Below are positions 1 through 7,522 of a DNA stretch of 64,000 nucleotides, one piece after another. The notes under the pieces were generated by a model that searched no databases, had not been told where the DNA came from, and saw only the letters and a program-made list of their open reading frames with translations. Source of the DNA: Acidiferrimicrobium sp. IK (lineage in GTDB: Bacteria > Actinomycetota > Acidimicrobiia > Acidimicrobiales > Palsa-688); NCBI RefSeq assembly GCF_025499425.1, contig NZ_JAIMCB010000014.1, positions 59,193-123,192 of the forward strand, given 5' to 3'. Within the stretch, counting starts at the first letter, position 1; every line of letters starts with the position of its first letter. The position numbers and the translations under genes are program-made.

Positions 1-103
1 CGGCGCGACGTCGATCGTGCCCCCCGGCTCGACGCCGTCGAGCTGCACGACGCGACGGTGCCGGGGAGGGAAGTCGGTGCCAATCAGGCCGTGAAGGCGC
101 CGC

Positions 104-772
104 TCATCGCTCCGAGCCGAGCAGGGGCACCAGGGCGATCCTGGCCACCTCCTTCATCACCTCGTCGTCGTCCACGTCGAGCAAGCGGCTCGGGGTGACG
201 AGGTACGAGGTGGTTAGCCGCACCATCACCTCGGCAACGAGCTCGGTGTCCACTGCAGGGGGGATGGTTCCGGCTTCCGTCTCCTTGCGCAGCTGGGCGG
301 CGATGAACCGCCGGACCACCTCGGTTGTGAGGCCCCCGTCGCCGACCACCGAGGCCAGGAAGACGCCGGAGTCCTGGTCCATCAGGCCCCGGATCAACGG
401 GTTGGTCCGGAAGACTCGCAGCGAGGTGGCGAACCCGACGGCGACTCGCTCGCCGACGGTCTCGCAGCGGGCGATCTCCTGACGGAACCGCCGGAGGTAG
501 CGGCGGAACTCCAGCCGGACGACATGTTGGATCAGTACGTCCTTGGTGGCGAAGCGACGGTAGACGGTGATGCGCGACACCCCGGCGGCGCGCGCAACGT
601 CTTCCATCGTCATCCGCTGGGGACCGAGCCGGCACAGCAGGTCGTGGGCGGACTCGAGGAGGCGGGCGCGGATCGCGTCCCTGTCGTCGAGATCCTCGCC
701 GGCGGCGTCGAAGGCCGACGCCAGCAGGGAGGAGGAAGAAGATGGATCGGGCGGGAAGCCTCCGAGCGCCAC
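104..772 (-). CDS. TetR/AcrR-family repressor, divergent from lcp
   Basis: One-component DNA-binding repressor. The N-terminal helix-turn-helix (MTMEDVARAAGVSRITVYRR) is followed by a helical ligand/dimer domain with no recognisable pocket signature. The reading frame stays open to an ATG at 859, but the first 30 codons of that longer form are made of the dyad operator at 832-856 and look non-protein-like (YTVRISVSHRI). I therefore prefer the GTG at 772, giving 222 aa; neither start has a clear ribosome site. It lies divergently next to lcp. TetR regulators (LcpR) control lcp in Gordonia polyisoprenivorans, so repression of lcp and of itself is the natural inference. Family call is firm; start and ligand are uncertain. 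Confidence 0.85.
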   Translation of the reverse strand: MALGGFPPDPSSSSSLLASAFDAAGEDLDDRDAIRARLLESAHDLLCRLGPQRMTMEDVARAAGVSRITVYRRFATKDVLIQHVVRLEFRRYLRRFRQEIARCETVGERVAVGFATSLRVFRTNPLIRGLMDQDSGVFLASVVGDGGLTTEVVRRFIAAQLRKETEAGTIPPAVDTELVAEVMVRLTTSYLVTPSRLLDVDDDEVMKEVARIALVPLLGSER

Positions 773-780
773 GACAGAGG

Positions 781-790
781 ATACCGGTAT
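781..790. promoter_or_regulatory. Short perfect palindrome ATACCGGTAT in the lcp/tetR divergon
   Basis: Ten-base perfect palindrome lying between the preferred tetR start (772) and the main dyad (832-856). Its GATAC-like half resembles the half-sites of the larger dyad, so it may be a secondary operator. It could also be chance in GC-rich DNA. Confidence 0.3.
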
Positions 791-831
791 GCCCCTTGTG
801 TCGGAGTCGGGGGGCTGGATACGATGAGATA

Positions 832-856
832 CAGAGATACGGACAGTGTATCTCTG
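832..856. promoter_or_regulatory. Candidate TetR operator of the lcp divergon
   Basis: Perfect 9-bp inverted repeat, CAGAGATAC / GTATCTCTG, with a 7-base spacer (GGACAGT), centred at 844. The centre is 67 bases before the lcp ATG and 72 bases before the preferred tetR start. A further GAGATAC half-site lies just upstream at about 826. A 25-bp dyad is a usual TetR operator size. Position and symmetry are seen directly; binding by the neighbouring TetR is inferred. Confidence 0.7.
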
Positions 857-910
857 CATCTAGCCAGATGGAGTCCAGCGGAGGACCGCGAGTGGCAGGG
901 GGGAATCGGC

Positions 911-2128
911 ATGACCGGTATCAGTAGGCGTCAGCTGCTCGTCGGAGGCGGGGCCTTGGGGGCTCTGGGAGCGCTGGGACTGGCGGGGCCGGCCTTCGCC
1001 TGGAGCTGGTCTCCGAGCGAATCGGTGGCCGGCCACGGCGCTGGCGCCGATCCGGCCTGGGTCTGGGACGATGCCGCCGACCCCGTGCTGGCGGCGGTGC
1101 TCAAGCGGGGGGACGTAGCGAAGGTCAATGCTCTCCTCGCCGGCTGGGTCCACAACCAGGACCCGGTCCCGCACGGTCTGCCCTCCGATGTCGCCGGTCT
1201 CATCGACTCGGCCCGCCAGATGCCGCCGTGGGCCGACGCCAACAAGCTGGCCCTGGCCGCCCAGTTCAACAAGAAGCGGGGCCTCTACCTCGGCGTGGTG
1301 TACGGGCTCGGATCGGGGATGCTGAGCACGCTCATCCCCCACGAAGCACGGGCGGTGTACTACTCGAAGGGCGGGGCCAACATGAAGGACCGGGTGTCCA
1401 AGACGGCGAAGCTCGGCTACGACATCGGATCCCTCGACGCCTACCTCCCCCAGGGGCAGATGGTGGTAACGGCGGTCAAGACCCGGTTGGTGCACGCCGC
1501 CGTACGGAGTCTTCTTCCCACCTCGAGCTACTGGAAGACGACAGCCGACGAGACCCGGCCGATCAGCCAACGGGACATGCTGGTCACCCTTCACAGCCTG
1601 GCCACGTTTGCCATGAAGACGCTGACCGGGTGGAAAGTGCCCATCCCGACCGACGAGGCGGACGCCTTCCTGCACTCCTGGCAGGTGTCGGCGCACATGC
1701 TCGGGATTCGCGACGAGTACATCCCGGCCACATGGGACGGGATGTACTCCCAGTACGAGCAGGTGCTGGGCCCGGTGCTGGCCCCCACCGCTGAAGGCCT
1801 CGACCTGGCCAACGTGCTCTTCGACCTGGGCAGCCAGGTCGACGGAGGTATTGCCAGCCGGCCCTTCATGGAGTCAATGACCCGCTACGTACTCGAAGAC
1901 AAGTACGCCCAGTGGCTGCAGATTCCATACCACCCCGGCCTCGATCAGTTCATCGCGGTCGGCTGGCCGGCCTCGATCGCCTTCCGCGAGGCGACCCTGC
2001 CCCTGCCGGTGGCCCCCGATGGCTACTGGACCTTCGACGAGTTCCTTCGCCGGGCTGCTCTCTTCTACCTGTCCAACGGCCAGCAGATCGACATCACCAT
2101 CCCCGACGTCAACCGCACCACATTCTGA
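911..2128 (+). CDS. lcp: Latex clearing protein (b-type haem rubber oxygenase, DUF2236/MpaB family), Tat-exported
   Basis: Secreted haem dioxygenase that cleaves the double bonds of cis-1,4-polyisoprene to oligo-isoprenoid aldehyde/ketones. Length is 405 aa, against 407 for Lcp of Streptomyces K30. The start is the ATG after a G-rich ribosome site; it opens with a twin-arginine signal (SRRQLLVGGG, then a hydrophobic stretch ending AFA). The conserved Lcp residues appear with exact spacing: R161, K164, T165, then R192, H195, R199. These match K30 R164, K167, T168, R195, H198 (axial haem ligand) and R202 with a constant offset of 3. E145 matches the proposed base E148. It is divergent from a TetR gene with a shared dyad. 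A general MpaB-like oxygenase on another isoprenoid remains possible, but residue spacing favours true Lcp. Confidence 0.88.
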   Translation: MTGISRRQLLVGGGALGALGALGLAGPAFAWSWSPSESVAGHGAGADPAWVWDDAADPVLAAVLKRGDVAKVNALLAGWVHNQDPVPHGLPSDVAGLIDSARQMPPWADANKLALAAQFNKKRGLYLGVVYGLGSGMLSTLIPHEARAVYYSKGGANMKDRVSKTAKLGYDIGSLDAYLPQGQMVVTAVKTRLVHAAVRSLLPTSSYWKTTADETRPISQRDMLVTLHSLATFAMKTLTGWKVPIPTDEADAFLHSWQVSAHMLGIRDEYIPATWDGMYSQYEQVLGPVLAPTAEGLDLANVLFDLGSQVDGGIASRPFMESMTRYVLEDKYAQWLQIPYHPGLDQFIAVGWPASIAFREATLPLPVAPDGYWTFDEFLRRAALFYLSNGQQIDITIPDVNRTTF

Positions 2129-2489
2129 TTCCCTGCCGCGCCGCCGGTGCCGCGGCGCCGAGGAGCAAAACGATCGAGCGGTACGCCTGAGGCCGGAGGT
2201 TGCGGATAACCGGTCGTCTGATCGTGGTGTTCCTGCGGCCCTGCTCTCGCGGTGACCGCGGCGCCCGACACATCGGGGCGACCAACGAGTCGTTAACGCC
2301 GACGCCACCCGCGTAGACTGTCCAGCATGGCTGTCGGTCGTCGTAGCGAATCCGGGAACGTGCCGGTTTCCTTCCAATTGTCCTTGGCGAGGACGGTCAT
2401 GAGCGTCGCCGTTCCCGTTCCGACAGTCGAGCGTCCGCCGGCGCAGGAACGGGTCGCTGAGCTGCAAGGATAGGCCGACTACACAACTC
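2129..2489. other. Intergenic stretch between lcp and the integrated element
   Basis: No gene I can support. A 49-codon ATG frame at 2327-2476 has no recognisable motif. The sequence just 5' of 2490 would be the original promoter side of the tRNA gene before integration. A GC-rich inverted region at about 2134-2160 may terminate lcp, but it lacks a T tract. Confidence 0.5.
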
Positions 2490-2528
2490 GGGGACGTAGC
2501 TCAGTTGGCTAGAGCACCTGCTTTGCAA
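2490..2528 (+). repeat. Left attachment repeat: 5' half of tRNA-Ala ending at the anticodon loop
   Basis: Thirty-nine bases identical to the first 39 bases of the intact tRNA at 14028. They run from the GGGGACG acceptor strand to the 7-base anticodon loop TTTGCAA, after which similarity stops abruptly. It cannot fold as a tRNA. It is the displaced host half left after integration. Confidence 0.92.
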
Positions 2529-2672
2529 CTAGCCCGGTCCTAGCGATGTGCTCGCCTGCGTCTTTGCAGGCCGCAGACCTCCGAAACTCCGGCAGTTATC
2601 TGCTGTAGAGATCGGCCCCGGCGGTGCTTCACACACCCCGGGGCCCGGACGGAACCCCTAGGAGGTCCCGAC

Positions 2673-2813
2673 ATGCCCAAGGATACGACCGTCGCTCACC
2701 GCGAGGCCGACCGCAGGACGATCGCCGAGCTGACCGCTCAGGTCGATGCGCTTCTGGCCCAGCTCGAGGAGTGCCGCGCCACGCTTCAGCAGCTTGGCGA
2801 GGAGCAGTTGTGA
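2673..2813 (+). CDS. Small coiled-coil-like protein (46 aa)
   Basis: Short gene with a strong ribosome site (AGGAGG, 7 bases before the ATG). The product MPKDTTVAHREADRRTIAEL... continues as a charged amphipathic helix with leucines at heptad-like spacing. Its TGA overlaps the GTG of the next gene (GTGA), which in turn overlaps the recombinase start, so the three are translationally coupled. Function is unknown. The position suggests a small accessory or regulatory partner of the recombinase. Confidence 0.65.
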   Translation: MPKDTTVAHREADRRTIAELTAQVDALLAQLEECRATLQQLGEEQL

Positions 2814-2965
2814 GCGCCGACCGGATGACATCTGAGGAGGAGCGCCGGCTGGCCCGGCTCGAGAAGCAGGTTGACCTCCTCGAGGCGGCGTTCGAGAGCC
2901 TCGCCGCCGAGGCGGCCGCACGTGGCGTCACGGTGGCTGGACTGCTCAGAGGGGAGGCCGAGTGA
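2810..2965 (+). CDS. Small helical protein (51 aa) coupled to the recombinase
   Basis: GTG start inside the preceding stop (GTGA); its own stop overlaps the recombinase GTG at 2962. The product is an acidic/basic amphipathic helix (EEERRLARLEKQVDLLEAAF) ending GLLRGEAE. It has no known domain that I recognise. It could be a coiled-coil partner of the 46-aa protein or an excisionase-like accessory factor, but no winged-helix signature is visible. Confidence 0.6.
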   Translation: MSADRMTSEEERRLARLEKQVDLLEAAFESLAAEAAARGVTVAGLLRGEAE

Positions 2966-3939
2966 CCACCACTCAGCTTCCGGTAGTCCTCCATTCTCGG
3001 GGGTCAGCGGTGATGACTTTCGAGGAGCTGGTCGCTGGAGCGAGGCGCCTCGCCGCTGCGTCGAAGGCGCCGGCAACGATCCGGGCGTACCGGGCCGACT
3101 GGCGGGATTTCACCGGCTGGTGCGACCGCCACGGCCTGCAGGCGCTTCCGGCCGACCCTGACACCGTGGCGTTGTACCTGACCGACCTGGCGGCCTGGGC
3201 GAAGGCTTCCACGATCGGTCGGCGCCTCTCTGCGATCAGCCAGGCACACCAGACCGCCGAGCTCGACTCGCCGACCACTTCGGTGCGGGTGCGGGTGACC
3301 ATGGCCGGGATCCGCCGGACGATCGGCACGGCGCAGGTCGGCAAGGACCCGGTGCTCATGGCCGACCTTCGCAAGATGGTCGCCAAGTTGGGACCGAGTC
3401 TCAACGGGACGCGCGACCGGGCGTTGCTGCTTGTCGGCTTCGCCGGCGCCTTCCGGCGATCCGAGCTGGTGGCGCTCAACGTCGAGGACGTCACCGACGG
3501 CCAAGACGGGCTCACGATCCTGCTGCGCCGGTCCAAGACCGACCAGGAGGGCGCCGGCCGCAAGGTCGGCATCCCATACGGCTCCGACCCGGCCACGTGC
3601 CCTGTGCGGGCGTACCGCGCGTGGCTCGACGCGGCCGGGATCAGCGAGGGTCCGATCTTCCGGCCGGTAGACCGCCACGGCCATGTCCGAGCGGTCCGCC
3701 TCGGCGACCGGGCGGTAGCCGAAGTCGTAAAGAAGGCGTGCCTGGCGGCCGGGCTCGAAGGCGCCCGCTACGCCGGTCACAGCCTCCGCTCTGGCCTCGC
3801 GACATCGGCGGCGCAGGCCGGGGCGTCCGAGCGGTCAATCATGGCGCAGACCGGCCACAAGAGCCTGCCGATGGTCCGCCGCTACATCCGAGACGGCTCC
3901 CTGTTCCGGGAGAACGCCGCTGCGATGGTCGGGCTGTGA
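2962..3939 (+). CDS. Tyrosine recombinase/integrase (left end of the element)
   Basis: Site-specific recombinase of 325 aa. The N-terminal SAM-like core-binding domain (about residues 18-110, APATIRAYRADWRDFTGWC) is followed by a catalytic domain. Catalytic residues visible are the first Arg in AFRRSELVALNVEDV, Lys in LRRSKTDQ, HSLRSG (His-x-x-Arg), TGHKS, and the nucleophile Tyr in MVRRYIRDG. It is coupled by GTGA overlaps to the small genes before and after it and lies 430 bases from the left attachment repeat. It may integrate the element or resolve multimers; the second recombinase at 13004-13822 is the other candidate. Confidence 0.93.
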   Translation: MTTTQLPVVLHSRGSAVMTFEELVAGARRLAAASKAPATIRAYRADWRDFTGWCDRHGLQALPADPDTVALYLTDLAAWAKASTIGRRLSAISQAHQTAELDSPTTSVRVRVTMAGIRRTIGTAQVGKDPVLMADLRKMVAKLGPSLNGTRDRALLLVGFAGAFRRSELVALNVEDVTDGQDGLTILLRRSKTDQEGAGRKVGIPYGSDPATCPVRAYRAWLDAAGISEGPIFRPVDRHGHVRAVRLGDRAVAEVVKKACLAAGLEGARYAGHSLRSGLATSAAQAGASERSIMAQTGHKSLPMVRRYIRDGSLFRENAAAMVGL

Positions 3940-4139
3940 ACGATCCTCGCGTCCCGCTGCCAGAAGGGGTGCGCCGCCTCGAGCAATACAAGTGGGATCA
4001 CGTCTCGCCGGCCGCCCGCCTGCACGCGCGGCGCCGGTATCGCCAGCTGCGGACCGACCCGATCCTGCGCATGGACCGCCTCGACGCTCGTATCCGTGTC
4101 GGCTACCTCGTCGAAGGCGCCTCCATCGGGGCGATCTGA
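3936..4139 (+). CDS. Small basic protein (67 aa) downstream of the integrase
   Basis: GTG start overlapping the integrase stop (GTGA). The product is basic and aromatic-rich (EQYKWDHVSPAARLHARRRY) and ends LDARIRVGYLVEGASIGAI. No domain is recognised. It is followed at once by a strong hairpin terminator, so it closes the plus-strand operon. A decayed copy of its last 20 codons sits at 4309-4384. Confidence 0.6.
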   Translation: MNDPRVPLPEGVRRLEQYKWDHVSPAARLHARRRYRQLRTDPILRMDRLDARIRVGYLVEGASIGAI

Positions 4140-4162
4140 CCACCCGACAGTCTGCATAACCA

Positions 4163-4193
4163 AGGGGGCCCCGCCCGTCGGGCGGGGCCCCCT
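4163..4193 (+). terminator. GC-rich hairpin after the integrase operon
   Basis: Perfect 14-bp stem (AGGGGGCCCCGCCC) with a 3-base loop, 24 bases after the stop at 4139. There is no U tract, which is common for actinobacterial terminators. It probably ends the left-end operon. Confidence 0.7.
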
Positions 4194-4788
4194 GCCGTGC
4201 CCTACTACTGGCCTTTGTGGCGGTCCCAAAGCCAACGCAACGTCAGGAACTCAGCGAGCTTCTTGAGCATGATCCCCCCTCAGGTAGATGCCCACAGGTC
4301 TACCACCCCGTTCACCATCGACGTCCTCGACGCCCGCCCCCGCGTCGGCTACCCGACGAAGGCGCCTCCGATGAGGCGATCTGAGCCGCCGAGAGCCCGC
4401 GCTTCTCGGCGCAAGCATGAAAGGCTCTCAGCGCGGCCGTGCTGGCCTCGGGGGTTGCCGTAGCGGGCGCTGCGGTCGGGGGCCTACGGCCGGTTGTCGG
4501 CCGGGAGCGTGAGTATCTCCTGACCGCAAGTGCCTCTTGTTACCGAGCGGTAACCGAGGTCAAGAGTTGGTCCCCGCGAGACCCCCCCTGTGATGCGCGG
4601 GGTTTCTGTCGGTCTGGCTCGGCGCCCGAGAACTGAGAGCTATCGGCCCCTGGTCGGCTCCGAAGGGGTGCCCGCCGCCTCCGAGGACGATGAGTTTGTG
4701 GTGGTTTGCCGCGTCTGCTCCAAGGCTTGTCGGATCACCGACCGAGCCTGGTCAGACCGCTCTACTCGTACGCCCATCACGGCTCCTC
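4194..4788. other. Non-coding region of the element with a decayed repeat and a perfect palindrome
   Basis: About 600 bases with no gene I can support. Two structures stand out. Bases 4309-4384 repeat the 3' end of the 67-aa gene (LDAR-RVGY is still readable before the frame breaks). A perfect palindrome lies at 4539-4554. The region sits where the plus-strand operon ends and the minus-strand gene block ends, so it may carry control or replication signals. Confidence 0.5.
4539..4554. promoter_or_regulatory. Perfect 16-bp palindrome GTTACCG-AG-CGGTAAC
   Basis: Seven-base arms with a 2-base spacer inside otherwise gene-free element DNA. It is a typical size for a dimeric repressor site. The small XRE protein at 9633-9956 is the only obvious regulator in the element, so it is a candidate ligand by inference only. 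Confidence 0.4.
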
Positions 4789-5604
4789 TCAGTTGCCAGG
4801 GTACACGGCTGTCATCAGGACCGGAACAAAGTTGACTGCACGCCACTCGTAGGGTTGGCCATCGCTCTCCTCGACAACGGCGATGCCAAACTCCACTCGG
4901 TAGGCAGCGATCGGGTGCGGCTCGAGCGGCACGAGGACCGTGTGAGTCAGGCTCTCCTCCGCCTCAAGGAACTTGCCGCTCAGCACGGGAACCGCGGCGA
5001 GGGGTGGCACGGGGTCGAAGATGTCGTCAGTGAGCGAAGCATCGAACATCTCTTCATCCACCGCATGAACCATGACGAACGGAGGTTCCGGTATTTCCGA
5101 TAGCTCCAACCTCGATGTCGAGCGGTTACAGACGACCAGGGATAGCCGAAGAAGGTGTTTCTCTGCGTAGGTGAAGCACGTGCCTTCGATGGTCACGTCG
5201 CAGCGGGAGATTGCGAGCTTCTTTGCGTCCGACCGCGCCCGGACGTACACGACATAGGCGACCACGGCGGCAACGCCTGTAACGATTGCTGTTGCAACGG
5301 TTCCAGCGGCCGTCAGAGCATCCGCCCACGAGATACCCGTAGCTGGGGCCTGGTCGAAGTGGCCTGCCCCGATGAGGCCTGCGGTCACCCCGAGGACAAC
5401 TAGGACGACCGCTGCGAGCAGCTTGACCCAAGGATCGGGAGACCATCCGCTCCGCTGCCCCAAGAGCAGAGCCGCCAGCAACAGCGCCCACGCCATGAAG
5501 ATCAGGACAGGGAAGAGCGCCGGGCTCATGAGCCCAGCACGGTAGCCGCTCCCGGCCGCTATCCCGGCGTCGGCTGAGAAGTGTGCACTACCGAGCGTCA
5601 GCAC
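4789..5604 (-). CDS. Membrane protein of unknown function with cytoplasmic C-terminal domain
   Basis: 271 aa from a GTG start. Three hydrophobic segments are visible: about 30-50 (PVLIFMAWALLLAALLLG), 60-82 (LLAAVVLVVLGVTAGLIGAG) and 95-120 (AGTVATAIVTGVAAVVAYVV). A roughly 140-residue soluble beta-rich tail follows. It overlaps the end of the zinc-ribbon gene by 17 bases, so the two are coupled. It is the last gene of the minus-strand block. No family is recognised; a membrane-anchored superinfection or host-interaction factor is one speculation. Confidence 0.65.
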   Translation of the reverse strand: MLTLGSAHFSADAGIAAGSGYRAGLMSPALFPVLIFMAWALLLAALLLGQRSGWSPDPWVKLLAAVVLVVLGVTAGLIGAGHFDQAPATGISWADALTAAGTVATAIVTGVAAVVAYVVYVRARSDAKKLAISRCDVTIEGTCFTYAEKHLLRLSLVVCNRSTSRLELSEIPEPPFVMVHAVDEEMFDASLTDDIFDPVPPLAAVPVLSGKFLEAEESLTHTVLVPLEPHPIAAYRVEFGIAVVEESDGQPYEWRAVNFVPVLMTAVYPGN

Positions 5605-6028
5605 CCCGAGGGGCGGGCGCGCTCACTAGGAGCAGGTTCTCGTGGCGGACGACGAAGCCGAGGGTCATCGACGTGACGATCGACCACCCGAGCCGCTGCC
5701 AGAATGACCAGCGGTCCGGGGTGATCGCGACGACAACCCTTCCGTGGCCATTCAGCTCTCCGATTGCTCGACGTAGCACCTTCGCTTGGCTCTCGCCGCG
5801 AAACAGTGCGGGCCACCCTCCGCGCCAGACGACGCTCTCGACGGAGTTGTAGGACACTGGCGCTCCGCTCACTGCCCCTGGAGGCACCGGGGCGGCCAGC
5901 ACCTCGGGCGACGCCACCGGTACGGCGACGTTCAGCGGCGACCAGCACATAGGACAGGCCACGGCGCCAGGCACTTGCTCGGTGCCGCAGTTCGGACAGG
6001 CGTGCGCCGGTTCGGCGGTCGTGCTCAA
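5588..6028 (-). CDS. Zinc-ribbon protein with C-terminal hydrophobic segment
   Basis: The start is set at the TTG at 6028 because AGGGGGAG precedes it; an in-frame start at 6091 lacks a ribosome site. The product (146 aa) opens with a zinc ribbon (CPNCGTEQ ... CPMCW, two CxxC pairs) and has a proline-rich linker. It ends with a domain reading RVVVAITPDRWSFWQRLGWS and a short hydrophobic stretch. It overlaps the membrane protein gene. It could work with that protein at the membrane; function is unknown. Confidence 0.6.
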   Translation of the reverse strand: MSTTAEPAHACPNCGTEQVPGAVACPMCWSPLNVAVPVASPEVLAAPVPPGAVSGAPVSYNSVESVVWRGGWPALFRGESQAKVLRRAIGELNGHGRVVVAITPDRWSFWQRLGWSIVTSMTLGFVVRHENLLLVSAPAPRGADAR

Positions 6029-6127
6029 CGCTCCCCCTGTGACGTCTTGAGCCGCGCCCCGCGTGCGCGGGGTCGATGGGGAGAGTAGCAAGGGGAGTCG
6101 GCGCCGGGAATGGTGACGTATCGGCGC

Positions 6128-7036
6128 TCAGAGGGGCGTGACGAGCAGCGACCGGTTCCAGAACTCGCCGGCGTTCGTGCCGCTGGAGTGCCGATATTGC
6201 AGCTCGAAGGTGTGCGACCCGGGGGTCAGGCCGGCGAGCACGACGGTGACAGCGCACGTGGCGAGGGTCTGGCCTCCGACGCTGAAACAGTCGAGCAGCG
6301 CGGTTGTGTCGCTGCCGCCACCGCCGGTCCACGCGGAGCCGTCGATGAAGAGCCCGACGTAGACACCGTCGCCAGCCGAGTTCGATTCGAGCTGGGCGGA
6401 CGCGTCGAGCTTCACCTTCCCGGAGGCCCCGACCACGGCCGTGACAGACGGGCCACCGTCGCTCACATAGGACGTGCTGGTGACCGAAATGACGTTGGCT
6501 GCGAAGCTCTCGACGGCGGGCAGCACCTCCTCGGTGTTCCCGGAGCTGTCTGTCACCTGGAGGCCGTAGTCACCGGAGGCGAGATGCCCGGCCCGGACCC
6601 GTTCGGCGGTCGTCGCGTCATACGAATGCAGGCCGGTGCCGTCCAGGCGGGTGATCTCCTGGCCGGAGCTGTTCCACACGTGCAAGCCCATCGAGTCGAT
6701 AGTGACCAGCTGGTTGCCGGACCCGTCATAGAAGTGCTGGCCGGCGGCGTCGATCTTGGTGCGCAGGTTGCCGTTCCCGTCGAAGAACGACTGGGAGACG
6801 GTGCCGTCCTCCTGCACCCCGAACATGGCGAGCTGGCCGCCGGTCGCCGGGTTCACCAGCTGAATCCCGTACTGGGCCGGGTTCGACGCCGGCGCCAAAC
6901 CGATGTTCACGACCGCCCGGCCGATCTCGTCGGTCAACGTTGTTTGTTGGTTGGTTGCGATCCCATCGACGTCGGTGCGCAGCTGGGTGATCATCGACAC
7001 CAGATACTGTTCGGGCGGGACAGGGACAGGCGGCAT
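6128..7036 (-). CDS. Tail-fibre-like structural protein with 18-residue repeats
   Basis: 302 aa. After an N-terminal helix (residues 1-50) come three tandem 18-residue repeats at about 84-101, 102-119 and 120-137. Each has the form F/Y/W-x-D/N-GSGN-x-x-V-T-I-D-x-x-GLH (for example FYDGSGNQLVTIDSMGLH). A C-terminal beta-rich domain with SYVSDGGPSV and GSHTFELQYRH follows. Such glycine/aspartate repeats are typical of phage fibres and minor structural proteins. The gene starts directly after the stop of the upstream 96-aa gene. It is the only virion-like gene seen in the element. Confidence 0.6.
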   Translation of the reverse strand: MPPVPVPPEQYLVSMITQLRTDVDGIATNQQTTLTDEIGRAVVNIGLAPASNPAQYGIQLVNPATGGQLAMFGVQEDGTVSQSFFDGNGNLRTKIDAAGQHFYDGSGNQLVTIDSMGLHVWNSSGQEITRLDGTGLHSYDATTAERVRAGHLASGDYGLQVTDSSGNTEEVLPAVESFAANVISVTSTSYVSDGGPSVTAVVGASGKVKLDASAQLESNSAGDGVYVGLFIDGSAWTGGGGSDTTALLDCFSVGGQTLATCAVTVVLAGLTPGSHTFELQYRHSSGTNAGEFWNRSLLVTPL

Positions 7037-7327
7037 TTAGGGCTCCTCGGGTGTGGTCATGTCGCGGATCGAATCGGCGGTCAGGGCCGCGAGCTGGTCG
7101 AGGGCTACCTCGAGGGGCGTCGTCCTCGCCTTGGCCCAGTTGCGCACGTAGGCGGCGGCGGTCGACGCGAGGACGAGCGCCACCTCCCGGAGGTAGCGCT
7201 CGTCGTCGGCTTCGCGGGTCAGGTCGAGGACCCGCTCCAAGTCCCCTCGCGCGTGCGCGGCGACCATCGCGGTGCCAGTCGCTAGCACCCGGGCGGCTCG
7301 GTCCGCCTCGGCGGGGTGTTCCATCAT
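7037..7327 (-). CDS. Small helical protein (96 aa), unknown
   Basis: The start is the ATG at 7327, preceded by GAAGGA about 10 bases upstream; longer in-frame versions are proline/arginine-rich and not gene-like. The product (MMEHPAEADRAARVLATGT...) is predicted all-helical with LREVALVLASTAAAYVRNW. Its TAA touches the ATG of the fibre-like gene, indicating coupling. No family is recognised; small helical genes before fibre genes are often chaperones or assembly factors, which is only a suggestion here. Confidence 0.6.
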   Translation of the reverse strand: MMEHPAEADRAARVLATGTAMVAAHARGDLERVLDLTREADDERYLREVALVLASTAAAYVRNWAKARTTPLEVALDQLAALTADSIRDMTTPEEP

Positions 7328-7522
7328 GAGCGGGTTCCTTCGGTGGGGTGAAAGGGGGTTGCACCGCCGCGGCGATCCCCGACGGATACCGCGGCGGTGC
7401 AGACTGCGGCGCAGGCCGGGTGCGAGCGGCGAGAAGTGGCGCCTCCCCGTGGCCTTCGGCAAATGGCAACAGGGGCCCGTGGCGCAGCCCCCTGGTCTGT
7501 CCGTGAACGCCGCAAGCTGGGG

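Noticed and set aside
1..103. Partial gene at the left window edge on the minus strand
   Set aside because: A short open frame exists (LIGTDFPPRHRRVVQLDG), but it is too short to name or to confirm as coding.
860..1696. Long minus-strand frame opposite lcp
   Set aside because: Shadow of the lcp coding strand; no motif, no ribosome site, and lcp itself has full residue-level support.
2327..2476. 49-codon ATG frame between lcp and the element
   Set aside because: No recognisable motif, no clear ribosome site; too short to support.
2490..2560. Possible second tRNA-Ala gene at the left end
   Set aside because: Only the first 39 bases match; after the anticodon loop there is no partner strand for the anticodon, T or acceptor stems.
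6110..7285. 391-codon plus-strand frame opposite the fibre-like gene
   Set aside because: GC-rich antisense shadow with low-complexity Gly/Arg/Val content; the minus strand has repeats, coupling and a ribosome site.
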